Shown piece by piece: positions 5,834-14,459 of a DNA stretch of 18,783 nt. Location: the NCBI GenBank assembly GCA_052387815.1, contig JBQTIU010000103.1:1-18783 (forward strand). The letters run 5' to 3'. This DNA is from JBQTIU01 sp052387815. GTDB lineage: Bacteria; Pseudomonadota; Alphaproteobacteria; CACIAM-22H2. Numbering within the stretch: position 1 is the first letter of the stretch; every line of letters starts with the position of its first letter. Below the pieces are notes generated by a model, which was not told the DNA's origin, made no database searches, and saw only the letters and a program-made list of their open reading frames with translations. The position numbers were made by a program, and so were the translations under genes.

Positions 5834-6462
5834 GTGCGAGTCTTCGTCTACGTCGACGGGTTCAATCTCTTCTACAGGGCGCTCAAAAAGACGCCCTACA
5901 AATGGCTTAACCTGCGCGCCCTTGCCGCCGATCTCCTAGATCCGACCGATCGGGTGGAGAGCATCAGGTACTTCACGGCGCGTGTCTCCGGCGCAAGGGA
6001 CCCCGACCAGCCACGTCGCCAGCGGATATACCTCAACGCCCTGAAGACCATTCCGGGCGTGACGATCCATTTCGGGCACTTCCAAACCAAGACCAAGTGG
6101 CGGCCCTTGGTCAAACCTGTTCCGGGAGCGCCTCGATACGTCGAAATTCACGACACCGAGGAGAAGGGTTCGGACGTGAACTTGGCGACCTACCTCGTTC
6201 ATGACGGATGGAAGAACCGCTACGACGCCGCCCTGGTGATGTCCCAGGATACCGATCTGGTCGAACCGATCCGGATCGTTCGGCAGGAACTCAACAAGAT
6301 CGTGGGCCTGGTATGGCTGGATGGGCGGCAACCGGGAGGGAAAGCTGGTTGCCGTCGCTTCATTTGTCCGGCAAATCACCCCCGCGTCTTGCCGCGGCCC
6401 AACTTCCGAATCCGATCGCGGAACAGAACGGCCAATTGATCCAAAAGCCCGAAAGCTGGTGA
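5834..6462 (+). pseudogene. NYN-domain (PIN-like) nuclease gene with two frameshifts
   Basis: From a GTG at 5834 (GAGG 8 nt upstream) the protein reads as a NYN/LabA-type domain: VYVDGFNLFYRAL (D8, N11), EEKGSDVNLATYLVHDG (D114) and DAALVMSQDTDLVEPI (D139, D141), the acidic residues expected of this metal-dependent RNase fold. In the first frame the sequence is coherent to DGRQPGGK (residue 170), then becomes basic and stops at 6439. The coherent C-terminus continues in a second frame as KLVAVASFVRQITP, and in a third as RLAAAQLPNPIAEQNG ending at 6462. Both shifts are +1 and fall in homopolymers: GGGAGGGAAA (6334-6343) and CCCCC (6379-6383). The restored protein would be about 208 aa. This is either a decaying gene or a sequencing error; the N-terminal domain itself is complete. 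Confidence 0.7.
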
Positions 6463-6530
6463 CACCGCAAGACAGTATCCGGCCTAACGCCGCGAGTGCC
6501 GCGAGCTGCTGCTGGGCGATCCGCCCGGCG

Positions 6531-6626
6531 CACCTGAAGCACGGTCGATACTCCGCCGAGGCGGTGGAGCGCCAGCGCGAAGCGACATATCTGAAGCGAT
6601 GCCTCCGGGCGGGGCGCTGGTTGTGA
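6531..6626 (+). pseudogene. Fragment of an HGRY-motif phage-type small protein
   Basis: The frame ending at 6626 contains HLKHGRYSAEAVERQREATYL followed by a short tail. This resembles the C-terminal motif (NxxKHGRYTxEAxxxRR) of small HGGXSTG-type proteins seen near prophage and mobile DNA. The residues before it in this frame (PNAASAASCCWAIRPA) do not resemble the usual HGG region, so only the tail seems to be left. The assignment comes from motif memory, not an alignment. Confidence 0.35.
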
Positions 6627-7149
6627 GGGCGGCGCGGCATCATCCGGCCGGCGGCTTCGTGCAACGTGCGCCCTAGCCAGCCGCGTGGCGGTAGCGTCTC
6701 GGCTACGGGTGGAAAACCAGCCCGAGCGGCCACCTGCTCAGGCGACCAGCCACCAGCGCCAGCAACCAGATCAGCAAGATTAGCTCCGGTAGACAGGACA
6801 CCAGCGCGGCCAACTCTTTCGCCTGCCGCCAGAGCGCGCCCCACTCGCGCGAACCGATCCGCCACCCGGTTGATGATCTCGCCGACGCCAAACCCCGCCT
6901 CCTGGCCCGATGGAAGCGGCATGGTACTCCCAACTGGGCCTAGCGCGAGAGGCCCGAACAGCGGTTCGTCGGAGGTCCGCGAGGGGTCGGTGGACCCGAG
7001 GTCCCGACTTCAACCCACAGCGAGGACAGAGCAAGGAATCGCCGGCCGGCGCGGCTCCTGGGGGCGCGAAACCGGCTTCGCGTGGTTGCTATATGGTAGC
7101 TAGGGCTGTCGGCTAGGCTGGGGGATATAATCTAAGACATTGAAATATT
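6627..7149. other. Gene-poor stretch with traces of a decayed minus-strand ORF
   Basis: No convincing intact gene is present. On the minus strand, a TTG-started frame from 7034 begins LCPRCGLKSG, a C-x2-C zinc-ribbon-like start. A second frame around 6800-6922 gives VGEIINRVADRFARVGRALAAGE. A third, ending at 6703, gives LWRQAKELAALVSCLPELILLIWLLALVAGR followed by RWPLGLVFHP, a plausible membrane segment. Together they could be one small zinc-ribbon/membrane protein broken by frameshifts, but this is speculative. The end next to the tRNA (about 7125-7149) is AT-rich and includes TATAAT, without a matching -35. Confidence 0.25.
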
Positions 7150-7215
<66 letters not shown>

Positions 7216-7225
<10 letters not shown>

Positions 7226-9039
7226 GCTCGCCAGGGCGAGAGCGGGCGATATAGCAAAGCAGGCCGGGTTTGTCGAGTGCCGCGCCGCCGGCCCTTCCGT
7301 CGCGATCGGGACGGGGGGTTACCCCGCGCCCCTACCGAGACTGCGCCCCGTCGCGCGCCGCGGGCGCCCGGTGCGATTTCGGCAGGGCGGCGCGAGAAAC
7401 GCCGTCGCGGCAGCGCGCGCAGATCGATCCACGGGCTCCACAGGTCGTCGCGGTCGCCGACCCCGACCCGCAGCCGGAACGTGCCGTAGGGCACGATCCA
7501 GGTGTTCCAATAGCGGCGGTCGATGACGCCGAAATCGCGCCCCGTCCCTGCGACCTCGAACTCGCCGGCGATCCTCAAGACGCCCTGTCCGGCCTCGTAT
7601 TGCACCCGATAACTACCCTCGGGGTCGCCGCTCCACTGCAATCGGAAACGGCCAGCCTGATCGTCATAGCGGACATCGCCGCCCGCGGCGGGAAGAATCC
7701 ACCGCGGGGCTTCGCGCGCCGAAGCCAGATTGGGTTCCCCGGCGCCCGGCTTGGATACGCGCAGGGTCAGGATTTGCGGCATCAGCGCGTCCTTGAGCTT
7801 TTGCGCGATATCGGGGTGCGCGCCGGCGAGATTGCGGCGCTCGCCGGGATCGGCATCGAGGTCGTAAAGCTCGATCCGCACAATCGCCCCGTCCTCGGCG
7901 AAGAGCTGCAGCTTCCAGCGCCCATCGACGCGAGCGAAGGCGAAGTGGCGCAGATGCTTGGGATCGGGCTCCGAGAATCCGGCCTGGCTGGTGGCCCCGG
8001 ACCACGGCCGTTGCGCCGGCAACGCCAACAGGTTGTGGCCGCCGGCCACGGGCGAAGGCGGGCGTCCAAGCAGGGAGAGCAGCGTCGGCATGACGTCGAG
8101 ATGGTGGCTCGGCGCGATCACCACCTTCGGCGGGGCGGATTGGCGCAGGCCGGGCGGAAGCCAGATGACCAGCGGCACGCGCACGATCTCCTCGTAGAGA
8201 TGGCCGGCCCGCGTGGTCGAGGCGTGCCCGACGTGGCCGCGCTCCAAAAGCTCCTCGCCATGGTCCGTGGTCAGCACGACGATCGTGCGCTCGCGCAGGC
8301 CGCTGCGCGAAAGGAAATCCCAAAACTCGGCGAACCACGCGTCGAACTCGCTGAAGTTGGCGAGATAGAGCGCCCGGATCGCCGGCCGGTCCGACTCGCG
8401 AAAATCGACTTCGCCGGCCGGGATGGAGGACATCGAAATCACCTTTTCGATGCGCGTGCGCGCGCTCGGGTCGTCGGGCGGCAGCAGCCGCTCCCAATCC
8501 GGTCGGAAGGGTGGGTTCGGGGCGTAAGGAAGATGGGTGTTGAGGTAGTGGTACCAGAGGAAAAACGGGCGGCGTTCGCGGGCCCGCTCCTCGAGCCACG
8601 CCAGCGGATCGATCCGCGGTTCGATCGTCAACCCGAGGTCCCGGAAGTTCTCGATCTGCATGAACGATTGCAGGCCGGCAACCCGCCACCCGGCGCGGGC
8701 GAGGTCTTCGAGCGGCAGCGTCCAGGCCTTGGGGACGCTGACATCGCGGGTATGAACGCCATGCGCGAACGGGGATACCCCGCTCAACAGCGAGACGATG
8801 TTGGCCGCGGTCCAGCCGGAGACGGCACGGTGCCGCTCCAAGCGGATGCCGCTTTCCTCGGCGAGACGCCACACAATGGGCATGGTGGCGGGCGACAGGA
8901 TTTCGGCGCGCGCGCTTTCCATCGTCAGCACGATTACGCTGGTGGGCACGCCGGTGGGGACCACGCGCTCGACGAGCAGGGCGAGCCCGGCGGCGATCGA
9001 CACCGCCGCGGCGCTAATTGAAATCCAGCGCCAGCGCAT
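7216..9039 (-). CDS. Membrane-anchored sulfatase/alkaline phosphatase superfamily protein
   Basis: The 607-residue frame starts at an ATG at 9039, overlapping the VanZ-like gene by 26 nt. One N-terminal membrane segment (about 6-24) anchors a periplasmic domain. Superfamily features are VIVLTMESARAE (E41 at the first metal site), HGVHT (H93), FFLWYHYLNTHLPY (about 159-171), TTDHGEELLE (D259, H260), GHVGHAS and EEIVRVPLVIWLP. The nucleophile region is SGWTAANIVSLLSG (74-87), with T77 where sulfatases carry the Cys/Ser of CxPSR, as in phosphoglycerol/phosphoethanolamine transferases and related hydrolases. An envelope-modifying transferase or phosphodiesterase is therefore as likely as a sulfatase. 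The last 50 or so residues are Arg/Gly-rich, and the stop lies inside the tRNA gene, so the true C-terminus may be earlier (a frameshift near 7400 is possible). Confidence 0.8.
7226..7243 (-). other. Hairpin in the tRNA-Lys 5' leader
   Basis: The minus strand reads GCTCTCGCCCTGGCGAGC immediately before the tRNA; CTCGCC can pair with GGCGAG. It may be a leader hairpin removed by RNase P or a weak stop for transcription coming from the sulfatase-like gene. No T-run is present. Confidence 0.3.
7248..7276 (-). promoter_or_regulatory. Promoter of tRNA-Lys
   Basis: On the minus strand TCGACA (7276-7271, five of six matches to TTGACA), an exact 17-nt spacer and TATATC (7253-7248, four of six) lie 23 bp before the mature tRNA 5' end. 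This is a well-spaced sigma-70 promoter located inside the 3' end of the sulfatase-like reading frame. Confidence 0.6.
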
Positions 9040-9907
9040 AGGCGAGGACGGGGTACATCGCGGTCGCCAGCGTCAAGCCGGCGCCGCGGGTCCAGACATG
9101 ATGCGGTCCGGGGGCGTGGGCCATGCGGTGGCCGACCACGGCCCAAGCGCAGCCGCCGGCGACCAGTGGCACCGCCGTCCACCATGGTAGGGCACCGCCA
9201 CGGAACGACGGCAGAGCGAAGAGCAGCAGCGCCCAGCCGAGCGCAAGGCCGCCAGCCGCGACCACGGCGGCGGGCTCGAGTCCGGCCGGCGGCGACGCGG
9301 CTGGTGCCGCGTGCGGCCGCTCGAACAATGCGAACGCGTAGCCGACGAGAGCCCCGGCGAGGCCGCCCAAGGTATTGATCGCGATGTCGCGCAGCCCGTA
9401 CACGCGGTTGGGGTGCAGGCCTTGAATCAGTTCGTCGTGACTGCCAAGAACGCCGGTGAGCGCGGCGGTGGCGAACAGGAGCGCCCGCCCGTTCAAATGG
9501 AACGCGAGCGCCTTGCGCACCACGACCGAAAGCAGCATGTATTCGAAGACGTGGATGCGCTTGGCCGGATAGGCGGGATCGCTCACCCACAAAGCCGCGG
9601 CCGCCACGCCGAGGCCGACGAGCAACGTGCCCACGGCGACTTGCCCGCCCCGCTGCCGCCACAGAGGCACCGCCAGTCCGGCGGCCGCCACCACCGCCGC
9701 CACCAAGGCCACCGGGACGACGGCGGCGACGCGCCCGCCGAGCCCGGCGCTCAGCGCTTGCCAGACCTCGAAGGTGTTGACGTAGAGCAAGACGAGCCCC
9801 AGCGCCGCCAGCTCATAAGGAAGGCTGCGCCGGGCGGGCGAAAGCGGCATCATGAGACAGGCGTTCTTGCCATCGGCCGAATCGTTCCTCATCGCGCCAG
9901 CCCGCAT
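9014..9907 (-). CDS. VanZ-like integral membrane protein
   Basis: This protein of up to 297 residues has about seven to eight hydrophobic segments. The central part has the VanZ-like signature: RIHVFEYMLLSVVVRKAL (117-134), then SHDELIQGLHPNRVYGLRDIAINTLGG (about 156-182), with the conserved acidic-Gln pair (DELIQ), the Arg (PNR) and the D-x3-N-x-x-G motif. VanZ-like proteins are found in several bacteria and linked to glycopeptide tolerance in enterococci; here the biochemical role is unknown. Start choice is uncertain: ATG at 9907, 9892, 9853 or 9850 are all possible and none has a good ribosome site. MPLSPARRSLPYELA gives a sensible N-terminus before the first helix. It follows rodA by 37 nt and overlaps the sulfatase-like gene by 26 nt, so it is probably part of the same transcript. 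Confidence 0.75.
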   Translation of the reverse strand: MRAGAMRNDSADGKNACLMMPLSPARRSLPYELAALGLVLLYVNTFEVWQALSAGLGGRVAAVVPVALVAAVVAAAGLAVPLWRQRGGQVAVGTLLVGLGVAAAALWVSDPAYPAKRIHVFEYMLLSVVVRKALAFHLNGRALLFATAALTGVLGSHDELIQGLHPNRVYGLRDIAINTLGGLAGALVGYAFALFERPHAAPAASPPAGLEPAAVVAAGGLALGWALLLFALPSFRGGALPWWTAVPLVAGGCAWAVVGHRMAHAPGPHHVWTRGAGLTLATAMYPVLAYALALDFN

Positions 9908-9921
9908 AAGCCACCCGCGCC

Positions 9922-9942
9922 GCCGGCCCCGGCCCGGCCGGC
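9922..9942 (-). other. GC hairpin just after rodA
   Basis: GCCGGCC (9922-9928) and GGCCGGC (9936-9942) form a perfect 7-bp stem around CCGGCCC, three bases after the rodA stop. No T-run follows on the minus strand. It may attenuate readthrough into the VanZ-like gene or stabilise the upstream mRNA. Confidence 0.3.
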
Positions 9943-9944
9943 TC

Positions 9945-11096
9945 TCAGCCCTCCTCGACGGTGCCGTGGCGGCTGATGCGCAGGTCGCGGTGGATGGAGA
10001 CGCTCATCAACAGGCCGAAGCCGATGAGCAGCGTCATCATCGCCGTCCCGCCGTAGGAGACCAGCGGCAAGGGCTGGCCCACCACCGGCAGCAAGCCCAT
10101 CACCATCGCCATGTTGGTGAAGGCGTAGATGTAGAAGCTGGCGATCACGCCGAAGGCGACCAGGCGGCCGAACTGGCTCTTGGCGCGCCAGGCGATGGCG
10201 ATGCCGTAGAGCAGGATCGCCGTGTAGAGCCCGATCAGGGTGAGCCCGCCGACGATCCCCCATTCCTCCGACAGCATGGTGAAGATGAAGTCGGTCTGCT
10301 TCTCGGGCAGGAACTGCAAGTAGCTCTGCGTGCCCTGGAGGAACCCCTTGCCCCAAATCCCGCCCGACCCGAGCGCGATCTTCGACTGGATGATGTGGTA
10401 GCCGGCGCCCAGGGGATCGCTCTCGGGGTTGAAGAAGGTGAGCACCCGCTGTCTCTGGTACTCGTGGAGGTAGACCCAGGCGACCGGCACCGCGGCCGCG
10501 CCCGCGACGCCGACGCCGGCCAGCATCCACAGCCTGACGCCGGCGAGGAAGAACAGTACTGCGGCGCTGCCGAGGAACAGGATGGCCGACCCGAGGTCGG
10601 GCTGCCGGACCACGAGGACCGCCGGCACGAGGGCGAGCAAGGCCGGCCACACGAGGCGGGTCGGGCGGGCCACTTTGTCCAGACTCAAGGTGCTGAAATA
10701 GCGGGCCAGCGCCAGCACGAGGGCGATCTTCATCAGCTCCGAGGGCTGGATCTGCACCAGCCACAGATCGAGCCAGCGCCGCGCGCCCATGCCGATCTCG
10801 CCCCTGATCTCGACCGCCACCAACAGCAGGAGGGCCGCGAAGTAGAACGGATAGGCGGCGCGGTACCAGACCCGGAGGTCAATGACCGCGACCGCCAGCA
10901 TGATCAGGACGCCCGCCGCGAAGCGCATCATCTGCCGCCAGGCCCAGGGCTCGAAACTGCCGTCGGCCGCCGAATAGAGCATGGCAAAGCCGATCGAGGA
11001 CACGAGCGCGATCAGCGCCACCAGGCCCCAGTTCACTTGGCCGAGCTTGGCAAAGGCCTTGATGCCGCCATGCGCGACCATGACCGCGAAGCGCAT
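9945..11096 (-). CDS. mrdB: Rod shape-determining protein RodA, SEDS peptidoglycan glycosyltransferase
   Basis: This 383-residue polytopic membrane protein has the SEDS family pattern. Recognisable motifs are GARRWLDLWLVQIQPSELMKIALVLALARY (about 104-133), RQPDLGSAILF (164-174), FFNPESDPLGAGYHIIQSKIALGSGGIWGKGFLQGTQ (about 221-257), the catalytic-loop Asp D269 in PEKQTDFIF, SEEWG, and the C-terminal GQPLPLVSYGGTAMM. RodA polymerises lipid II glycan strands together with PBP2 in the elongasome at the inner membrane. The ATG at 11096 lies three bases after the PBP2 stop codon, indicating translational coupling. Length matches typical RodA. It is the fifth gene of the mreB-to-rodA operon. Confidence 0.96.
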   Translation of the reverse strand: MRFAVMVAHGGIKAFAKLGQVNWGLVALIALVSSIGFAMLYSAADGSFEPWAWRQMMRFAAGVLIMLAVAVIDLRVWYRAAYPFYFAALLLLVAVEIRGEIGMGARRWLDLWLVQIQPSELMKIALVLALARYFSTLSLDKVARPTRLVWPALLALVPAVLVVRQPDLGSAILFLGSAAVLFFLAGVRLWMLAGVGVAGAAAVPVAWVYLHEYQRQRVLTFFNPESDPLGAGYHIIQSKIALGSGGIWGKGFLQGTQSYLQFLPEKQTDFIFTMLSEEWGIVGGLTLIGLYTAILLYGIAIAWRAKSQFGRLVAFGVIASFYIYAFTNMAMVMGLLPVVGQPLPLVSYGGTAMMTLLIGFGLLMSVSIHRDLRISRHGTVEEG

Positions 11097-11099
11097 CGC

Positions 11100-12989
11100 T
11101 CAGGCCCCGCTCGCGGAATCGCCTGGCGAGGGCGCGAGCGCGTCGCGCGGCTCGGGCCGGGCGCGGGCGCGCAACTGCGCCTCGCGCAGGATGTCGCGGG
11201 CAATCGGCGCCGCCACCGCCGCGCCGCCGCCGCCGTGCTCGACCACCACCGCCAGCCCATAGCGCGGGGCATCGGCCGGGGCGTAGCCCACGAACAGCGC
11301 ATGGTCGCGCTCGCGCCACGGCACCTGGTGGGGCTTGCGCGGGCTGGCGGCGCGCTCCTCCTCGGTGATGCGGCGGATCTGGGCGGTCCCGGTCTTGCCG
11401 CCCATCGCCAAGCCGGGCTCGAGGATGCGCGCCCGAAAGGCCGTGCCTCGGGGATCGTTGACCACCCCGCGCATGGCGCGCGCCACGAAGGCGAGCGTCT
11501 CGCGCGCGACGCCGATGCCGGGATAGGCCCCGGGCGCGCGGGCGACGACGCGGCGGCCGGCCACGAGGTCGCGGGTCAAGCGCGGGGTCACGGCGAGGCC
11601 GCCGTTGACGATGCGGGCGGTCATCACGGCGAGCTGCAGGGGGGTGGCGAGGACGTAGCCCTGGCCGATGCCGGCGACCAGGGTCTCGCCCTGCTGCCAG
11701 GGAACCCCGGTCGTGGCGAGCTTCCACTCGCGGGTCGGGATGAGGCCGGCGCGCTCGCCCGGCAGGTCGAGCGCCAGCGTCTGGCCGAGGCCGAAGCGGC
11801 GCGCCGTGTGGGCGATGCGGTCGATCCCGAGGCGGCGCGCCACCTCGTAGAAATAGACGTCGCAGGACTGCTTGATGCCCTCCATCATGTCGATCCAGCC
11901 GTGGCCGACCTTCTTCCAGCAATGGAACTTGTAATCGCCGAGCTCGATCGCACCCGCGCAATGGAGGCGCTGGTCGGGCGGTATCGCGCCCGACTCGAGG
12001 GCGGCGATGGCGACCATCAGCTTGAAGATCGACGCCGGCGCGAACTGGCCGGCGATCGCCTTGTTGACGAGCGGCGTGCGCGCGTTGTCGAGCAGCGCGC
12101 GCCACAACGGGGCGGGGATGCCCTTGTCGAACTCGTTGGGGTCGTAGCTGGGCACCGAGGCGAGCGCCAGCACCTCGCCCGTATGCACATCCATGAGCAC
12201 GGCGGCGGCGCTGTCCTCCGCCGCCAGGCGCCCGGTCGCAAAGCGCTGCAGGTGGAGGTCGAGCGTGAGCGCGAGCTCGTGGCCGGGCTCGCCCTCGGCG
12301 CGCGCCAGTTCGCGGATCGGCCGGCCGAGCGCGTTGACCTCGACCTGGCTGGTCCCCGCCCGGCCGCGCAGCGCCAGATCGTAGATCCGCTCGATCCCGT
12401 TACGCCCGACCCGGAAATCGGGAAGCTCGAGCAGGGGTTCGCCGGTCAAGTCGGCCTCCGCGGGCGGGGCCACGTAGCCCACGACATGGGCGAGGTCGGC
12501 GCCGTAGGGGTAGTGCCGGCTCGCGCCGACGTCGATCATGATGCCCGGCAAGTCGGGCGCGCTGACGGCGATCCGGGACACGTCGTCCCACGACAGGTTG
12601 TCCCTGATCGTCACCGGAAGGAAGCGCCGCCTGCGCGTCGTCTCGCGCAGGATGCGGCGGCGATCGGCCTCGCCCACGCTCACGATGTTGGACAACACCT
12701 CGAGCGTCTCCGGCACGCTTCCCGTCTGTTCGGGAATGACGACCGCCCGGTAGTTGAGCTGGTTCGCCGCCAGCTCCTCGCCGTAGCGGTCGAGGATGCG
12801 CCCACGCGCCGGCGGCAGCAGCCGCAAGTTGATGCGATTGTCCTCGGCGAGGGTGGCATAGCGGTCGCGCTCGACCACCTGCAGGTAGTACATGCGGGCG
12901 AGCAGGCCGCCGAACAGGGCCAGCTTGGCGCCGGCGAGGACCATGGCTCGCCGGGTGAAGAGCTTGGCGCGGGCGAGGTCGCGGTTCAT
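11100..12989 (-). CDS. mrdA: Penicillin-binding protein 2, elongation-specific transpeptidase
   Basis: This 629-residue class B PBP has a short cytoplasmic N-terminus, one membrane segment (about 15-33), a dimerisation/pedestal region starting at NRINLRLLPPARGRILDRYG (51-70), and a transpeptidase domain. Active-site motifs are ASIFK (nucleophile S320, K323), SCD at 375-377 in KQSCDVYFYE, and KTGTA at 532-536. The SCD form, instead of SxN, is usual for PBP2-type enzymes, which have SxD. The tail after about 600 is Arg/Ala/Pro-rich and variable. It crosslinks new glycan strands made by RodA. The start ATG at 12989 follows the mreD stop by 25 nt, and the stop is separated from the rodA start by three bases. 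Confidence 0.96.
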   Translation of the reverse strand: MNRDLARAKLFTRRAMVLAGAKLALFGGLLARMYYLQVVERDRYATLAEDNRINLRLLPPARGRILDRYGEELAANQLNYRAVVIPEQTGSVPETLEVLSNIVSVGEADRRRILRETTRRRRFLPVTIRDNLSWDDVSRIAVSAPDLPGIMIDVGASRHYPYGADLAHVVGYVAPPAEADLTGEPLLELPDFRVGRNGIERIYDLALRGRAGTSQVEVNALGRPIRELARAEGEPGHELALTLDLHLQRFATGRLAAEDSAAAVLMDVHTGEVLALASVPSYDPNEFDKGIPAPLWRALLDNARTPLVNKAIAGQFAPASIFKLMVAIAALESGAIPPDQRLHCAGAIELGDYKFHCWKKVGHGWIDMMEGIKQSCDVYFYEVARRLGIDRIAHTARRFGLGQTLALDLPGERAGLIPTREWKLATTGVPWQQGETLVAGIGQGYVLATPLQLAVMTARIVNGGLAVTPRLTRDLVAGRRVVARAPGAYPGIGVARETLAFVARAMRGVVNDPRGTAFRARILEPGLAMGGKTGTAQIRRITEEERAASPRKPHQVPWRERDHALFVGYAPADAPRYGLAVVVEHGGGGAAVAAPIARDILREAQLRARARPEPRDALAPSPGDSASGA

Positions 12990-13014
12990 GGGCTGAAGAT
13001 CGGCGAGCCCGCGG

Positions 13015-13530
13015 TCAGACCGTCGCCAGCACGGTGCGCTGCACCCGGCCCATGATCCAGGCGAGGGCCGGATAGAGGGCGACGGTCAGTCCGAGCTCGG
13101 CCAAGAAGACCTCCCGGCCGACCAGCGCCCCGCCGAGGACGAGCGCGAGCGCGGCCGTCACCGCCTTGGCGCCAAGGGCGACGAGCGCGAAGGCGCACCA
13201 CACCAGGATGAAGGACTTGCCGCGGAAGACCTTATGCTGGGCGATGATCGTCCACTGGACCAGCACCAGCACGAGCGCGTTGGCGCCGAGCGGCGCACCG
13301 GACAGGATGTCGACCAACAGCCCGATGGCGAACGCGGCCCACGGCCGCATCAGGTCCGGCCGGTGCACCGTCCAATAGAACATCGCCATCAGCACCGCAT
13401 CGGGGGCGAGGCGCGAAGCACCCGGCAGCGGCAGCGCCATGACGTTGAGGAACACGGCGAGGAGCGAGAACACGACCGGCGCCGCAGCCCGCGTCAAGCG
13501 CTCCACCCGCTGCAGGGGCGAGAGCTTCAT
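13015..13530 (-). CDS. mreD: Rod shape-determining protein MreD
   Basis: This protein of 171 residues has about five membrane segments. MreD features are the early helix VVFSLLAVFLNVMALPLPG, then LAPDAVLMAMFYWTVHRPDLMRPWAAFAIGLLVDILSGAPLGANALVLVLV, the conserved P-D and G-x-x-x-D-I-x-x-G-x-P-L-G region. The ATG at 13530 (MKLSPLQRV) is preferred over an in-frame TTG two codons upstream, because it gives the ATGA overlap with the mreC stop codon, a standard coupling arrangement. MreD is an inner-membrane partner that balances MreC in activation of PBP2-RodA. Confidence 0.93.
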   Translation of the reverse strand: MKLSPLQRVERLTRAAAPVVFSLLAVFLNVMALPLPGASRLAPDAVLMAMFYWTVHRPDLMRPWAAFAIGLLVDILSGAPLGANALVLVLVQWTIIAQHKVFRGKSFILVWCAFALVALGAKAVTAALALVLGGALVGREVFLAELGLTVALYPALAWIMGRVQRTVLATV

Positions 13531-14408
13531 CGCCAAGCGCGGCGGGGCGCGGGCGGCGGGGCCGCCACCGGGAGGGTCCCGCCGAGGCCGTAATCGATGA
13601 GGCGGACATGCTCGAGGCGCTGGAACTCGACGAAGGGTTGGACGCGCACCCCGCCCTCGCCGGTCGAGGTCACGACCCCTACCGGCAGGCCGGAGGGAAA
13701 GACGCCGCCATGGCCCGAGGTGACCACGCGTTCGCCGATTTGGGGCCGGGCGCTGGCCGTAAGGAAGACGAGCTTGGGCCGGTCGGAATTGTCGCCGGCG
13801 AGGACCGCGCGCTCGCGCGTCGATTCGAGCACGACCGGCACCTGGCTATTGAGGTCGGTCAACAGCAGGACGCGAGCCGATCGCGAGCCGACCTCGCCCA
13901 CCCGGCCGACGAGGCCGTCGCCGGTCATCGCGGCCTGGCCCTTGGCGACGCCGTCCTTGGCGCCGGCCACGACCAGCACCGAGCGCACGAACGAGCCACC
14001 GGCATCGGCGACCACGCGCGCCGAGACATAGCTAAGATGCGGGTCGGGCCCGAAGCGCAGCACCTCGCGCAGGCTGCGGTTCTCGGCCTCGAGCTTGCGG
14101 GCCACGAGCTGCCAATGCAGGAGGCGCTCGTTGTCCTCGCGCAACCGCGCATTCTCGGCATGGAGTTCGAGGAAACGGGCGGCGTGACCCGCGACCTCGG
14201 AGGCGGCCGCCAGCGGCCGCGAGAGCCCGTCGAGAAGCGGCACCAAGGCGTCGCTCACCGACATGCGGAAGCGCTCGACCAGCCCCACCTCCGCCTTGCC
14301 CAGCACCAGGAGCCCGACGGCCGCGGCGACCAGCCCGAGGACGGTGAAACGCTGCGCCAGCGCCTTCAAGGGCAGGGCGAGCCGCAGCACCGGTCCCGAA
14401 CCCATCAT
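13527..14408 (-). CDS. mreC: Rod shape-determining protein MreC
   Basis: This 293-residue bitopic protein has one N-terminal membrane helix (VLGLVAAAVGLLVLGKAEVG, about 23-42), then a coiled coil (ELHAENARLREDNERLLHWQLVARKLEAENRSLREVL, about 81-117). The periplasmic beta-domain pair follows, with GDGLVGRVGEVGSRSARVLLLTDLNSQVPVVLE (about 163-195) and VVTSGHGGVFPSGLPVGVVT (about 228-247), all typical of MreC. It ends in a Pro/Ala/Arg-rich tail. MreC bridges the MreB filament and PBP2 and switches on synthesis. Two ATG codons stand in tandem at 14408 and 14405, with GAGGGGAG directly upstream; the second has the better spacing. It starts 51 nt after mreB and overlaps mreD by ATGA. Confidence 0.95.
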   Translation of the reverse strand: MMGSGPVLRLALPLKALAQRFTVLGLVAAAVGLLVLGKAEVGLVERFRMSVSDALVPLLDGLSRPLAAASEVAGHAARFLELHAENARLREDNERLLHWQLVARKLEAENRSLREVLRFGPDPHLSYVSARVVADAGGSFVRSVLVVAGAKDGVAKGQAAMTGDGLVGRVGEVGSRSARVLLLTDLNSQVPVVLESTRERAVLAGDNSDRPKLVFLTASARPQIGERVVTSGHGGVFPSGLPVGVVTSTGEGGVRVQPFVEFQRLEHVRLIDYGLGGTLPVAAPPPAPRRAWR

Positions 14409-14459
14409 CTCCCCTCACCCCGACCTAGAGGCCGGCCGCCCCCTCACCTCGCGCCCCCG

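Noticed and set aside
5896..6922. Minus-strand frame of about 328 aa opposite the NYN gene
   Set aside because: Most of it is antisense to the NYN coding sequence; only its first part (about 6700-6922) is considered, as a piece of a possible decayed ORF.
9852..13055. Plus-strand open frame of 1067 aa
   Set aside because: It is the antisense of rodA and PBP2, with the His/Asp/Arg/Gly/Ala-rich composition typical of GC-rich reverse frames.
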